Positions 54,542 to 64,000 of a stretch of DNA of 64,000 nt are shown piece by piece. Under the pieces are notes generated by a model, which ran no database searches, was not told the DNA's origin, and saw only the letters and a program-made list of their open reading frames with translations. Position 1 is the first letter of the stretch. Each line of letters starts with the position of its first letter. The DNA comes from an uncultured Clostridia bacterium (lineage in GTDB: Bacteria; Bacillota; Clostridia; TANB77; CAG-508), in contig CAKOPZ010000001.1 of the NCBI GenBank assembly GCA_934101145.1, positions 62,001 to 126,000 on the forward strand, given 5' to 3'. A program made the translations under genes and the position numbers.

Positions 54542-55061
54542 AGTTTATGCATTTTTCTTCTAACAATTTAAAATTACAACTTAAATCTTTATAAAATTTT
54601 GAGACTTTACTTCTTTTGCTACTAGCAACAATATTATAGAGTTTTTCAGCTTTATCAATAATTTTTTGTTTATTAGTAGTTTTATTTATATAAGAATATT
54701 GTTCAGAAAGTAGTCTTTTATATCCATAACTTTTATTATTAGTATCTAATAGATATACACTTTCTTGTGGAACTGGAATCATATCCGAAAATCTTATGAT
54801 TCCCAAATCATTTTTTGTTTTTTCATTTATTATTTTAAAAAAAGTTAAATTGTCTTTATATGTTTTATGTTTTTGCTTAGGCGAAAATAGTGGTGCAAAA
54901 TAATAATGATTTTCTACAATAAGAACAACTCCAATATAAGGTCTTTTTTCATTTTTATTATAGGCAATATGTTTATCAAATTGACTTAAATATTCTATAT
55001 AAGTATCATCAATAATGTAAAAATTTAACTTGCCTATTTTTAATTTTTTATTGCTTTTCAT
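54525..55061 (-). CDS. toxN: Type III toxin-antitoxin endoribonuclease, ToxN/AbiQ family
   Basis: A 178-residue ToxN/AbiQ-type ribonuclease. Family landmarks in order: LNFYIIDDTYIEYLSQFDKHI near the N-terminus, RPYIGVVLIVENHYYFAPLFSPKQKH, LGIIRFSDMIPVP, LLD, YKRLLSEQYSYI, and the ending CNFKLLEEKCINY. Ser60 and Lys62 of FSPK correspond to the catalytic Ser and Lys of ToxN, while the usual Thr before Ser is Phe. The ATG at 55061 follows GGAGGT. Upstream on the same strand lie a hairpin terminator and tandem RNA repeats, the standard type III layout. Such systems often act in phage defence by abortive infection. Confidence 0.92.
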   Translation of the reverse strand: MKSNKKLKIGKLNFYIIDDTYIEYLSQFDKHIAYNKNEKRPYIGVVLIVENHYYFAPLFSPKQKHKTYKDNLTFFKIINEKTKNDLGIIRFSDMIPVPQESVYLLDTNNKSYGYKRLLSEQYSYINKTTNKQKIIDKAEKLYNIVASSKRSKVSKFYKDLSCNFKLLEEKCINYKPTV

Positions 55062-55084
55062 ATGAACCTCCAATTACAAATATA

Positions 55085-55106
55085 GGGGATACTAAAAGTA
55101 TCCCCC
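55085..55106 (-). terminator. Terminator between antitoxin RNA and toxN
   Basis: GGGGGATAC - TTTTA - GTATCCCC on the minus strand forms an 8-9 bp stem. The following T-run is weak (TATATTTG), so read-through into toxN is expected, which in type III loci sets the antitoxin:toxin ratio. Confidence 0.8.
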
Positions 55107-55305
55107 AATATTTTTTCTGAAAACTCGTTTATAGTATAACTAAAGGCTCGTTTCTAACCTAATGTTCAACAGGATATTTGTTTATAGAATTTCCATTCTA
55201 AAGGCTCATATCTAACCTAATGTTTTAATTACACTTGTTTATGAAATTAATCAAAGGTTTGTGTATAACCTAGTTTATATGATAAATTAATTTATCAATA
55301 TTAGT
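55107..55305 (-). ncRNA. toxI: ToxI-like antitoxin RNA with about three tandem repeats
   Basis: On the minus strand a repeat of 53-58 nt occurs nearly three times. Each copy has the core AGGTTA-N8-10-CCTTT and then ATAAAC; on the plus strand the cores are at 55266-55274, 55213-55223 and 55155-55165. Known ToxI repeats share the AGGTxxxx...ACCTTTAAG pattern that folds as a pseudoknot. The first copy is the most divergent. Three copies is few compared with many systems. Confidence 0.85.
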
Positions 55306-55311
55306 ATATTC

Positions 55312-55340
55312 ATTATACACTGTTTTATTTACTAAATCAA
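55312..55340 (-). promoter_or_regulatory. Promoter of the type III toxin-antitoxin locus
   Basis: On the minus strand TTGATT (55340-55335) and TATAAT (55317-55312) are 17 bases apart; transcription would start just before the first repeat. Confidence 0.65.
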
Positions 55341-55391
55341 GAGTTTAAATAATAAATTCAAGATAAATACATGAAAACAGAGGTTGTGGGT

Positions 55392-55419
55392 TTGACATTT
55401 TTATAAAATAGTGTATTAT
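55392..55419 (+). promoter_or_regulatory. Promoter of a small RNA candidate
   Basis: TTGACA (55392-55397) and TATTAT (55414-55419), 16 bases apart, with transcription expected from about 55427. Confidence 0.6.
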
Positions 55420-55426
55420 AAATATA

Positions 55427-55520
55427 TAAAAGACGGAGACCACAGAATGTGGCGTGCCATTTGAAAGTTTTTTAAAATTAAAACACTTCTCTAACGGTCA
55501 AGCAGAGAAGTGTTGTTTAT
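55427..55520 (+). ncRNA. Candidate small RNA of about 90 nt, unidentified
   Basis: No reading frame fits here, yet a good promoter precedes and a strong terminator ends the segment (AACACTTCTCT at 55482-55492 with AGAGAAGTGTT at 55504-55514). The 5' part, AGACGGAGACCACAGAATGT and following bases, contains the hairpin CCACA-GAA-TGTGG and is G+C-richer than its surroundings. I cannot match it to a known RNA class. Confidence 0.55.
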
Positions 55521-55532
55521 TGTTATAAACAA

Positions 55533-55746
55533 AAAAAGTATAATTTGCATTATACTCTTCATGGTGGGCAGTCCTGGATTCGTCGAGCCGCGTCAGAAAA
55601 ATAGTCCACAGGACTATTTTTACCTGCGCTTTGGCTGGCTCCAGACCAGCTCAAAGCTTGGCAACTTCCTTTTCGAATCCATAAATTCATAAACAAAAAG
55701 AGTATAATTTGCATTATACTCTTTATGGTGGGCAGTCCTGGATTCG
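55533..55746. repeat. Direct repeat of the tRNA-Tyr 3' end around a palindromic G+C-rich insert
   Basis: About 49 bases, comprising the GTATAATTTGCATTATACTC terminator hairpin plus the last 21 bases of tRNA-Tyr, occur at 55533-55582 and again at 55697-55746. Between them is a G+C-rich segment starting TCGAGCCGCG with the hairpin AAAATAGTCC-ACA-GGACTATTTT and ending CGAATCC, complementary to the preceding GGATTCG. It looks like a truncated tRNA copy carrying an inserted palindromic element. No integrase lies nearby. Confidence 0.7.
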
Positions 55747-55811
55747 AACCAGGGAACTCAAATGAGGTCAGATTTACAGTCTGATGGCTTTAACCACTCA
55801 CCCAACTACCC
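55726..55811 (-). tRNA. tRNA-Tyr (GTA)
   Basis: An 86-nt class II tRNA. Acceptor GGGTAGT pairs with ACTGCCC, and the 3' CCA is encoded. The anticodon stem-loop CAGACTGTAAATCTG gives GTA. A long variable arm follows, and the T arm CCTGGTTCGAATCCAGG is perfect. Confidence 0.95.
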
Positions 55812-55827
55812 AAATATAAAATTAAGA

Positions 55828-55904
55828 TGGTGCGCCCTCAAGGATTCGAACCTTGGACCCACCGGTTATGAGCCGGTTGCTCTGACCAACTGAGCTAAGG
55901 GCGC
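55828..55904 (-). tRNA. tRNA-Met (CAT), elongator type; tRNA-Ile2 is the alternative
   Basis: A 77-nt tRNA with acceptor GCGCCCT / AGGGCGC, D arm GCTCAGTTGGTCAGAGC, anticodon arm CCGGCTCATAACCGG (anticodon CAT), T arm CAAGGTTCGAATCCTTG and encoded CCA. CAT can be Met or, if lysidine-modified, Ile; sequence alone does not separate them here. It lacks the unpaired first base typical of initiator tRNA. Confidence 0.9.
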
Positions 55905-55990
55905 ATCTCAACGCAGTTATAAGTATAAAACATTTTCAATAATATGTCAATACTTTTTTTAAAAATGTTCACAAAAAATTCATAAAATTT

Positions 55991-56068
55991 TTAGCAATAT
56001 GTATTGACAATTGCTAAAAATGGATATAATATATATAAAGTTTAGCAGTCACGTTGATGAATTGCTAA
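55991..56068 (+). promoter_or_regulatory. hrcA promoter flanked by two variant CIRCE operators
   Basis: Two inverted repeats with exact CIRCE geometry (9-N9-9) are present: TTAGCAATA-N9-AATTGCTAA (55991-56017) and TTAGCAGTC-N9-AATTGCTAA (56042-56068). Consensus CIRCE is TTAGCACTC-N9-GAGTGCTAA, so the outer TTAGCA/TGCTAA are kept and the inner bases differ. TTGACA (56004-56009) lies in the spacer of the first and TATAAT (56025-56030, 15 bases on) between the two. The second ends three bases before the hrcA ribosome site. Confidence 0.88.
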
Positions 56069-56082
56069 AAGAGGGTGTAAAA

Positions 56083-57088
56083 GTGGATAATAGAAAAAGA
56101 AAAATATTACAAGCAATCGTAGAAGAATACATTAATACTGCTGAACCTGTAAGCTCTCGGAAGTATTGTTAAAAAATATGGACTTGATTTAAGTAGTGCC
56201 ACAATAAGAAATGAAATGGCAGAACTTGAAAAAGTAGGGTATTTGGAAAAACCACATACATCAAGTGGTAGAGTTCCTTCAGAGAAAGGATACAGGTTAT
56301 ATGTTAATGAATTATTAAATGATCAAAATATAAGCTTGGATGAAATAAAATATATACAGTCAAAACTTACAACAAGAGTAAATGAAATAGAAGAATTAAC
56401 AAAAATTGCAACAAGCACTCTTTCAGAGATAACTCACTATACAACAGTTGCAATTGGTCCAAGAACAACAATGCAAAATATTGAAGAAATAAAATTTGTA
56501 CTTCTTGGAACAAGAATGTTAATGGCAGTTTTGTTAACTGATAGTGGAATTATAAAAGAAACTATTATTAAATTTGATGAAGATATCACAAATGAGCAAG
56601 TTGATACTTTAAATTTCATATTTAACAATAAGCTTAAAGGAAAACCACTTGAAGAAATTGATAAACCTTTAGAAGAATATATTTTTTCTCATATGAATTA
56701 TAGCTTAAAGGTAATTAAACCTGTAATGGAGCAATTAAATAAAGTTATAAATGATGAAGAAAAACAAATATATTTAGAAGGTGCGAATAAAGCTTTTGAC
56801 CTTCCAGAGTTCAAAAGTTTAGATGTTGCTAAAAACTTTATAAACGTTATTGATCAAAAAGAAATTGTTGCAGATTTGTTAAACACAGGATTTGCAAATG
56901 ATATAAATGTTTATATAGGAAACGAAAATGAAAATGAACAGTTAAAGGATTTTAGCGTCATTACATTTAAACATAGATATAAGAATAAAGATTTAGGTAC
57001 AATAGGCATTATAGGACCTACAAGAATGGATTATTCAAAAGTAATTTCTGTTATGAAATATATTAGCAAGAAATTAAATGGAGAGTAA
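56083..57088 (+). CDS. hrcA: Heat-inducible repressor HrcA, read through a +1 shift at CGG
   Basis: HrcA binds CIRCE and represses the dnaK operon. GTG 56083 follows GAGGGTG, giving MDNRKRKILQAIVEEYINTAEPVSS. At CGG 56158-56160 (codon 26) the zero frame stops four codons later. Skipping C gives GSIVKKYGLDLSSATIRNEMAELEKVGYLEKPHTSSGRVPSEKGYR, the family's winged-helix core. The full product is about 334 residues, normal for HrcA. If CGGA were read as one codon for Arg, the conserved Arg of PVGSRT would be kept; Gly is also seen in relatives as far as I recall. No second copy is in the window. Confidence 0.88.
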
Positions 57089-57115
57089 AAAAATAAAATA
57101 GAAAGAAGGTATAAA

Positions 57116-57634
57116 ATGTCAGAAGAAAACAAGAAAGAAGATGTAGAGAATAAAGATACTACAAACCAAAATGCTGATGAAGTTATTGAATTAAAAAAAC
57201 AAATTGATTCTCAAAAGATTCAACTTGGAGAGACAGAAGATAGATTAAAAAGGATTGCTGCAGAATTTGACAATTATAAAAAAAGAAGCTCAAAAGAAAG
57301 AGAAAGTATGCATAGTTCTTTGGTAGCAGATATTGTTTCTGGATTTCTACCAGTTGTAGATAATCTTGAGAAAGCATTAGAAGCAAAAACAGATGATGAA
57401 AACTATAAGCAAGGAATTGAACTTGTGCTTAAACAGTTCAAAGATGTGCTTAAATCAAATGGTGTAACAGAGATTGAAGCAGTTGGCAAAACATTTGACC
57501 CAGAACTTCATGAAGCAGTTGCATCTGTTGTAGATGAAAATTTAGGAGAAAAAGAAATAAAAGAAGAGTATAGAAAAGGCTACCAGATAGGAACAAAAGT
57601 TATAAGACATTCTATGGTAGTTGTTGCAAATTAG
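57116..57634 (+). CDS. grpE: Nucleotide exchange factor GrpE
   Basis: A 172-residue GrpE. After an acidic tail (EENKKEDVENKD) comes the long dimerising coiled coil (ELKKQIDSQKIQLGETEDRLKRIAAEFDNYKKR) and the C-terminal beta domain with the signature EAVASVVDENLGEKEIKEEYRKGYQIGTKVIRHSMVVVA. It exchanges ADP on DnaK. Second gene of hrcA-grpE-dnaK-dnaJ. Confidence 0.96.
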   Translation: MSEENKKEDVENKDTTNQNADEVIELKKQIDSQKIQLGETEDRLKRIAAEFDNYKKRSSKERESMHSSLVADIVSGFLPVVDNLEKALEAKTDDENYKQGIELVLKQFKDVLKSNGVTEIEAVGKTFDPELHEAVASVVDENLGEKEIKEEYRKGYQIGTKVIRHSMVVVAN

Positions 57635-57696
57635 TTATTAATTTTTAATTTATATATATTGTTTCAAAAAAGAAACAGACAATAGAAAGGAAGTAA

Positions 57697-59550
<1,854 letters not shown>

Positions 59551-59671
59551 AAACATATGAAAACTACAAAATTTAAATTGTAGTAAAAGTTCAAAGAAAA
59601 TCTTGCGATAAAGTTTTAAATTTTATCTAAAGATTTTTTTTGAAACGACTATGTTTTATATGGAGGAATTA

Positions 59672-60838
59672 ATGGCTAATAAAGATTATTATGAAGTATT
59701 AGGTGTAGACAAGAGTGCTACAGATGATGAACTTAAAAAAGCATATCGTAAACTTGCAAAAAAATATCATCCTGATGCTAATCCAGATAATAAAAAAGAA
59801 GCAGAAGCTAAATTTAAAGAAGTAAATGAAGCATATGAAACATTATCAAACCCAGAGAAAAGAAGAATGTATGATCAATTTGGAACAGCTGATCCACAAG
59901 GATTTGGCGGAGCAGGAGGACCATTTGGAGGTCAAAATGGATATTATTCATATACATCATCTGGATTTGATGGATTCAATGATTTTGGAGATTTAGGAGA
60001 TATTTTCTCTTCATTTTTTGGAGGAGGATTTTCAGGAGGAAGAAGTTCAAGACAGGCTAGTAATGGGCCTAAAAAAGGTGCTGACTTAAGATATGACTTA
60101 GAAATTAGTTTTGAAGAAGCATTTTTAGGAACAGAAAGATATGTTAATATAACAAGAAATGAAACGTGTTCTACTTGTCATGGCGAAGGTGCAAAACCTG
60201 GAACAAAGAAGACAAAATGTACAGTTTGTGGAGGCACTGGTCAAATTAAACAAATGCAAACAACAATACTTGGTCAAATGCAAACTGTAAGAACTTGTAC
60301 AAACTGCCATGGAACTGGAGAAGTAATATCTGAGCCTTGCGTAGATTGTAAGGGAAAAGGAAAAGTAAAAAAACAGGTTCGTATATCTGTAAAGATCCCA
60401 GCTGGAATTGATGAAAATCAGACAATAGTATTAAGAGGAGAGGGAGAGCCAGGCGAAAAAGGTGGAGATAAGGGTGATTTATACATAACAATTCATCTAA
60501 AACGCCACAGTATTTATACAAGAAAAGGTCAAGATGTATTATGTGAGATTCCTATTACATTTACACAGGCAACACTTGGCGCAGACCTTGTAATCCCAAT
60601 GGTAGATGGTACAAAAGAAACATACCGTATACCAGAAGGAACTCAAAATGGTACTAAGTTTACAATTAGAGGAAAAGGATTTAAAAATATAAATAGTAAT
60701 TTCCAAGGAAATTTTGTATTTACAGTTGCTGTTCAAATACCAAAAAGATTATCAAAAGAGCAAAGAGAAATATTGCTTGAACTTGCAAAAACAATGAATG
60801 AACAACCACCTGTAAAGAAAAGAGGAATATTTGGATAA
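59672..60838 (+). CDS. dnaJ: Chaperone DnaJ (Hsp40, type I)
   Basis: A 388-residue DnaJ. J domain with HPD at residues about 34-36, glycine/phenylalanine-rich linker ([10 protein letters not shown]...), a zinc domain with four CxxCxGxG repeats ([32 protein letters not shown]) and the C-terminal substrate domain. The ATG at 59672 follows GGAGG. The J-domain protein at 25469 is a separate membrane-bound relative. Confidence 0.97.
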   Translation: MANKDYYEVLGVDKSATDDELKKAYRKLAKKYHPDANPDNKKEAEAKFKEVNEAYETLSNPEKRRMYDQFGTADPQGFGGAGGPFGGQNGYYSYTSSGFDGFNDFGDLGDIFSSFFGGGFSGGRSSRQASNGPKKGADLRYDLEISFEEAFLGTERYVNITRNETCSTCHGEGAKPGTKKTKCTVCGGTGQIKQMQTTILGQMQTVRTCTNCHGTGEVISEPCVDCKGKGKVKKQVRISVKIPAGIDENQTIVLRGEGEPGEKGGDKGDLYITIHLKRHSIYTRKGQDVLCEIPITFTQATLGADLVIPMVDGTKETYRIPEGTQNGTKFTIRGKGFKNINSNFQGNFVFTVAVQIPKRLSKEQREILLELAKTMNEQPPVKKRGIFG

Positions 60839-60844
60839 AGAAAA

Positions 60845-60881
60845 AAGATGTAAAATTTTGTAGAATTTTACATCTTTTTTC
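60845..60881 (+). terminator. Terminator of the hrcA-dnaJ operon
   Basis: GATGTAAAATT pairs with AATTTTACATC around TTGTAG, followed by six T residues. Confidence 0.88.
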
Positions 60882-60929
60882 ATATTATATATTAATAGTA
60901 TCTAGTGATACTATCAGGGGGTGGTAAAT

Positions 60930-61169
60930 ATGTATAATAATGATTGCTATTGCAAAGGCAGAGGTGTTTGCTCTAAGCCAGTTGTGGCATTAATTATTGC
61001 ATTAATCACATTTGTAGCAGGCATTTTTGTAGGAGCTTTAACAGATATATTCACAACACTTGGACTAGGAGCATTTATAGCAATACTTGTAATTTTAGTA
61101 CTACTATTAATTATCCAAATAATTCTAACAATATGCTGTTTAATCACAAAACATGATAAATGTTATTAA
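60930..61169 (+). CDS. Small two-span membrane protein with terminal cysteines
   Basis: A 79-residue protein (MYNNDCYCKGRGVCSKP...) with two long hydrophobic helices (about 18-42 and 46-72) and cysteines at both ends (CYCKGRGVC and CCLITKHDKCY). GGGGGTGG lies before the ATG at 60930. Family unknown; small cysteine-containing membrane proteins are common in spore formers. Confidence 0.65.
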   Translation: MYNNDCYCKGRGVCSKPVVALIIALITFVAGIFVGALTDIFTTLGLGAFIAILVILVLLLIIQIILTICCLITKHDKCY

Positions 61170-61213
61170 AAAAAGCAGGTACATTTCATATGTGAGATGT
61201 ACCTGCTTTTATA
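61170..61213. terminator. Bidirectional terminator
   Basis: AAAAGCAGGTACAT pairs with ATGTACCTGCTTTT around a 12-base loop, with A and T runs on both sides. It ends the small membrane gene and converging pflA. Confidence 0.9.
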
Positions 61214-61934
61214 TTAAATTCCGCAAAATCTTTTTGGCTCTGTCCACATCATCTGAATTTGCTAAACGTACGCCTTCAAGTTCATATTTTAATCCAAGTT
61301 CAAGCCATTTAAATTTACCTAAATCATGATAAGGTAATATTTCTATCTTTTTTACAGTTTTTAGTGTAGATAAAAATTCTTTTAATTTTTTTAAATCTTC
61401 TTCTTTATCAGTATATCCAGGAACTAAAACTTGTCTAATCCACATGTCTTTGTTGTGGTCGCTTAAATATCTTGCAAATTCTAATTCTCTTTTATTTGAT
61501 ACTCCTGTTAAATCCTTGCATATTTCATCATTAATACATTTTATATCAAGTAAAAATACATCTGTTAAGTCAATGACTTTTTTTATTGTATCTGTTATTA
61601 CAAATGCGCCAGATGTATCAACAGCTGTAGATATACCAAGTGATTTTAATTTTGCAAAAAATTCTACTAAAAATGGAGCTTGAAGTAGGGGTTCGCCACC
61701 ACTTACTGTAACACCTCCACCAGATACATCAAAATAATTTTTGTATCTTGAAACTTTTGCAACTAATTCATCAACTGTGTATTCCATGCCACCTTGCAAA
61801 TTCCATGTATCTCTGTTTTGACAGTATTTACATTTTAAACTACATCCTTGCATAAATATAACAAATCTTATTCCTGGTCCATCAACTGCACCAAATGATT
61901 CAAAGGAATGTACTCTTGCTTTTTTTTGCTCCAT
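61209..61934 (-). CDS. pflA: Pyruvate formate-lyase activating enzyme
   Basis: A radical-SAM enzyme that installs the glycyl radical on PflB. The iron-sulfur motif is CSLKCKYC near residue 30, with ESFGAVDGPGIRFVIFMQGC before it and SGGEPLLQ after it. Length 241 residues is normal. The ATG at 61934 follows GGAGGTT. Codon 238 is CGG, among the few in the window; normal reading ends RNLI, while a +1 slip gives Gly-Ile and a stop at 61214. Either tail is tolerable. It lies downstream of pflB on the same strand. Confidence 0.95.
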   Translation of the reverse strand: MEQKKARVHSFESFGAVDGPGIRFVIFMQGCSLKCKYCQNRDTWNLQGGMEYTVDELVAKVSRYKNYFDVSGGGVTVSGGEPLLQAPFLVEFFAKLKSLGISTAVDTSGAFVITDTIKKVIDLTDVFLLDIKCINDEICKDLTGVSNKRELEFARYLSDHNKDMWIRQVLVPGYTDKEEDLKKLKEFLSTLKTVKKIEILPYHDLGKFKWLELGLKYELEGVRLANSDDVDRAKKILRNLI

Positions 61935-62008
61935 TTTAACCTCCAAAATTAATATTTCAAATGGCTTGAACTAAAGTAATTCAAGCCATTTTTAAGATAT
62001 ATCTATAA

Positions 62009-64000
62009 TTAGATTCTTTCATGAATTGTTCTGTTAATTACGTCTAATTGTTGTTCTCTTGTAAGTTTGATGAAGTTTACAGCATATCCAGAAACACGAA
62101 TTGTAAGTTGAGGATATTTTTCTGGATGATCCATAGCATCTAATAGCAATTCTCTATTAAATACGTTTACATTTATATGATGTCCAGTTTGTTTAAAGTA
62201 TCCATCAAGCATAGCAACAAGATTATTTACTTTTGTATCTTCATCTTTGCCAAGTGCAGAAGGTGTAATAGAGAAAGTAAATGAAATACCATCTTCTGAA
62301 TATTCATATGGAAGTTTAGCGATTGTATTCATTACAGCTAAAGCACCATTTGCATCTCTTCCATGTAGAGGGTTTGCACCAGGTCCGAATGGAGCTCCTG
62401 CTTTTCTTCCATCTGGTGTATTTCCTGTATTTTTACCATAAACAACATTTGATGTTATTGTAAGAATTGATAATGTGTGTTTTGAACCTCTGTATGTGTG
62501 ATATTTTTGTAATTTTCTTAAGAATGTTTTAACAATATCAACAGCGATTTGGTCAACTCTGTCATCATCATTTCCGTATTTAGGAAAGTCACCTTCAACT
62601 TCATAATCTGTTGCAAGTCCTGTTTCATCTCTTATAACTTTTACTTTTGCATATTTGATAGCAGAAAGTGAATCAGCTACAACAGAAAGTCCTGCAATAC
62701 CACAAGCCATAGTTCTTAAAACATCTTCATCTCTATCATGTAAAGCCATTTCTAATGCTTCATATGAATATTTATCATGCATATAATGAATAGCATTTAA
62801 TGCTTTAATATAAATTTTTGCAACATAATCCATCATTTGATCAAATTTTTCCATTACTTCATCATAATTTAAATATTCTGATGTAATAGGTGTAAATTTA
62901 GGAGCAATTTGTTTTCCACTGTTTTCATCTCTACCACCATTGATAGCATAAAGAAGAGCTTTAGCAAGGTTTGCTCTTGCACCAAAGAATTGCATTTGTT
63001 TACCAATTTTCATAGCAGAAACACAGCAAGCAATTCCATAATCATCACCTAAAGTAATTCTCATTAAATCATCATTTTCGTATTGGATAGACGATGTTCT
63101 AACAGATATATCAGCACAGTATTTTTTGAATGCTTCTGGAAGACGTGTTGACCATAATACTGTTAGGTTAGGCTCTGGAGCTGTGCCTAATGTATCAAGT
63201 GTGTGAAGTACCCTAAATGAGTTTTTAGTTACAAGAGTTCTTCCATCAATACCCATACCACCAATACTTTCTGTTACCCATACAGGGTCTCCACTAAATA
63301 GAGCATTGTATTCTGGTGCTCTTAGGAAACGAATCATTCTTAATTTCATAATAAAATGATCCATTAACTCTTGAGCTTCTTCTTCTGTTAAAGTACCATT
63401 TTGAATATCTCTTTCGATAAATATATCTAAGAAAGTAGAAGTTCTACCTAAACTCATTGCAGCACCATTTTGATCTTTTGTAGCACCAAGATATGCAAAA
63501 TATAGCCATTGTATTGCTTCTTTAGCATTTGATGCAGGCATAGAAATATCAAATCCATATTTTTGAGCCATTTTCTTTAAATCATCTAATGCTTTAATTT
63601 GATCTGCAATTTCTTCACGTCTTCTGATAACATCATCTGTAAATTCGTCTGTATCAAGTGTTTCAAGTTCAACTTTTTTCTCAGCAATTAGTGAATCTAC
63701 ACCATAAAGTGCAACTCTTCTGTAATCACCAATAATTCTACCACGTCCATATCCATCTGGTAGACCTGTAATTAAGTGAGAGCTTCTTGCAGCTCTAATG
63801 TCTGGTGTATATACTTCGAAAACACCATCATTATGTGTTTTTCTTAAATTGTGATAAATATATTCTGTTTCAGGATCAACAGTAAATCCATAACTTTCTG
63901 CAGATTTTTCTACAATACGAATACCACCATTTGGCATAATAGCTCTTTTTAAAGGTGCATCTGTTTGAAGTCCAACAATATCTTCTAAATCTTTATCAAT
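62009..64000 (-). CDS. pflB: Pyruvate formate-lyase (5' end outside window)
   Basis: PflB splits pyruvate into acetyl-CoA and formate anaerobically. The frame is open to the window edge (64000), beginning [26 protein letters not shown], so the first part of the gene is missing. The catalytic cysteine pair is in IACCVSAM, and the glycyl-radical loop is RVSGYAVNF near the C-terminus. pflA follows 74 bases downstream. Together with AdhE this gives the formate and ethanol arm of fermentation. Confidence 0.97.
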   Translation of the reverse strand: MDKDLEDIVGLQTDAPLKRAIMPNGGIRIVEKSAESYGFTVDPETEYIYHNLRKTHNDGVFEVYTPDIRAARSSHLITGLPDGYGRGRIIGDYRRVALYGVDSLIAEKKVELETLDTDEFTDDVIRRREEIADQIKALDDLKKMAQKYGFDISMPASNAKEAIQWLYFAYLGATKDQNGAAMSLGRTSTFLDIFIERDIQNGTLTEEEAQELMDHFIMKLRMIRFLRAPEYNALFSGDPVWVTESIGGMGIDGRTLVTKNSFRVLHTLDTLGTAPEPNLTVLWSTRLPEAFKKYCADISVRTSSIQYENDDLMRITLGDDYGIACCVSAMKIGKQMQFFGARANLAKALLYAINGGRDENSGKQIAPKFTPITSEYLNYDEVMEKFDQMMDYVAKIYIKALNAIHYMHDKYSYEALEMALHDRDEDVLRTMACGIAGLSVVADSLSAIKYAKVKVIRDETGLATDYEVEGDFPKYGNDDDRVDQIAVDIVKTFLRKLQKYHTYRGSKHTLSILTITSNVVYGKNTGNTPDGRKAGAPFGPGANPLHGRDANGALAVMNTIAKLPYEYSEDGISFTFSITPSALGKDEDTKVNNLVAMLDGYFKQTGHHINVNVFNRELLLDAMDHPEKYPQLTIRVSGYAVNFIKLTREQQLDVINRTIHERI

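Noticed and set aside
55107..55305. Tandem repeats as a small CRISPR array
   Set aside because: Units are 53-58 bases, contiguous and variable along their length, with no uniform repeat/spacer division and no cas genes. The ToxN gene downstream explains them better.
55510..55692. Plus-strand open frame of 60 codons over the tRNA-Tyr duplication
   Set aside because: It crosses the antisense of a tRNA fragment and the palindromic insert; the frame is explained by repeat sequence, and there is no ribosome site.

Overview
The window is a very AT-rich (by eye about 30% G+C) bacterial chromosome segment. Gene content points to an anaerobic, fermentative, endospore-forming member of the Clostridia. 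Evidence for fermentation: AdhE, pyruvate formate-lyase with its activase, and anaerobic class III ribonucleotide reductase. Evidence for sporulation: an alpha/beta-type SASP, YyaC, a SpoIVFA/SpoIVFB pair, and a Spo0A DNA-binding-domain protein. Other indicators are GatCAB, the CtsR-McsA-McsB-ClpC operon and the HrcA-GrpE-DnaK-DnaJ operon. I cannot name the species.

Layout. 0-10 kb: 3' end of adhE, a compositionally atypical Spo0A-like gene, aspS, a dNMP-kinase-like gene, gatCAB, rpsT, hpf, a SASP and a HAD phosphatase. 10-20 kb: ctsR operon (with a visible CtsR operator), cysteine desulfurase, a split TSUP permease, a Cys-rich carboxypeptidase-regulatory-like protein and metK. 20-31 kb: OB-fold protein, scpB, proS, a membrane J-protein, a 2,4-diaminopentanoate dehydrogenase-like enzyme, an ABC exporter, trmB and mscS. 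31-42 kb: two-component system, Crp/Fnr regulator, nrdD, yyaC, spoIVFA-spoIVFB, rpsF-ssb-rpsR and a patatin. 42-50 kb: zinc/manganese ABC transporter, trpS, obgE, lexA, an IS3-family element sitting inside a terminator, and mreB. 50-64 kb: TetR-acyl-CoA synthetase, a type III toxin-antitoxin locus, an sRNA candidate, two tRNAs, the hrcA heat-shock operon, and pflA-pflB (pflB runs off the window).

The most striking observation is translational. Four genes (hrcA, a J-domain protein, an ABC permease and spoIVFA, which has two sites) are each interrupted by a single-base shift. All five breakpoints have the same form: an in-frame CGG codon at which skipping the C (reading GGA or GGT) restores the conserved protein. 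By manual scan of both strands I found only three other in-frame CGG codons in the window. Two lie in the last few codons of their genes, and one is codon 4 of the atypical Spo0A-like gene. This suggests CGG is unassigned or starved here and causes, or is used for, +1 frameshifting (or CGGN quadruplet decoding).

Other points of interest: a complete ToxIN-like type III toxin-antitoxin system; an McsB homologue that has lost most phosphate-binding arginines; two families of structured intergenic repeats (two copies each) with compensatory changes in their stems; an IS3 element splitting a palindromic terminator; two variant CIRCE operators flanking the hrcA promoter; and a partial tRNA-Tyr duplication enclosing a G+C-rich palindromic insert.
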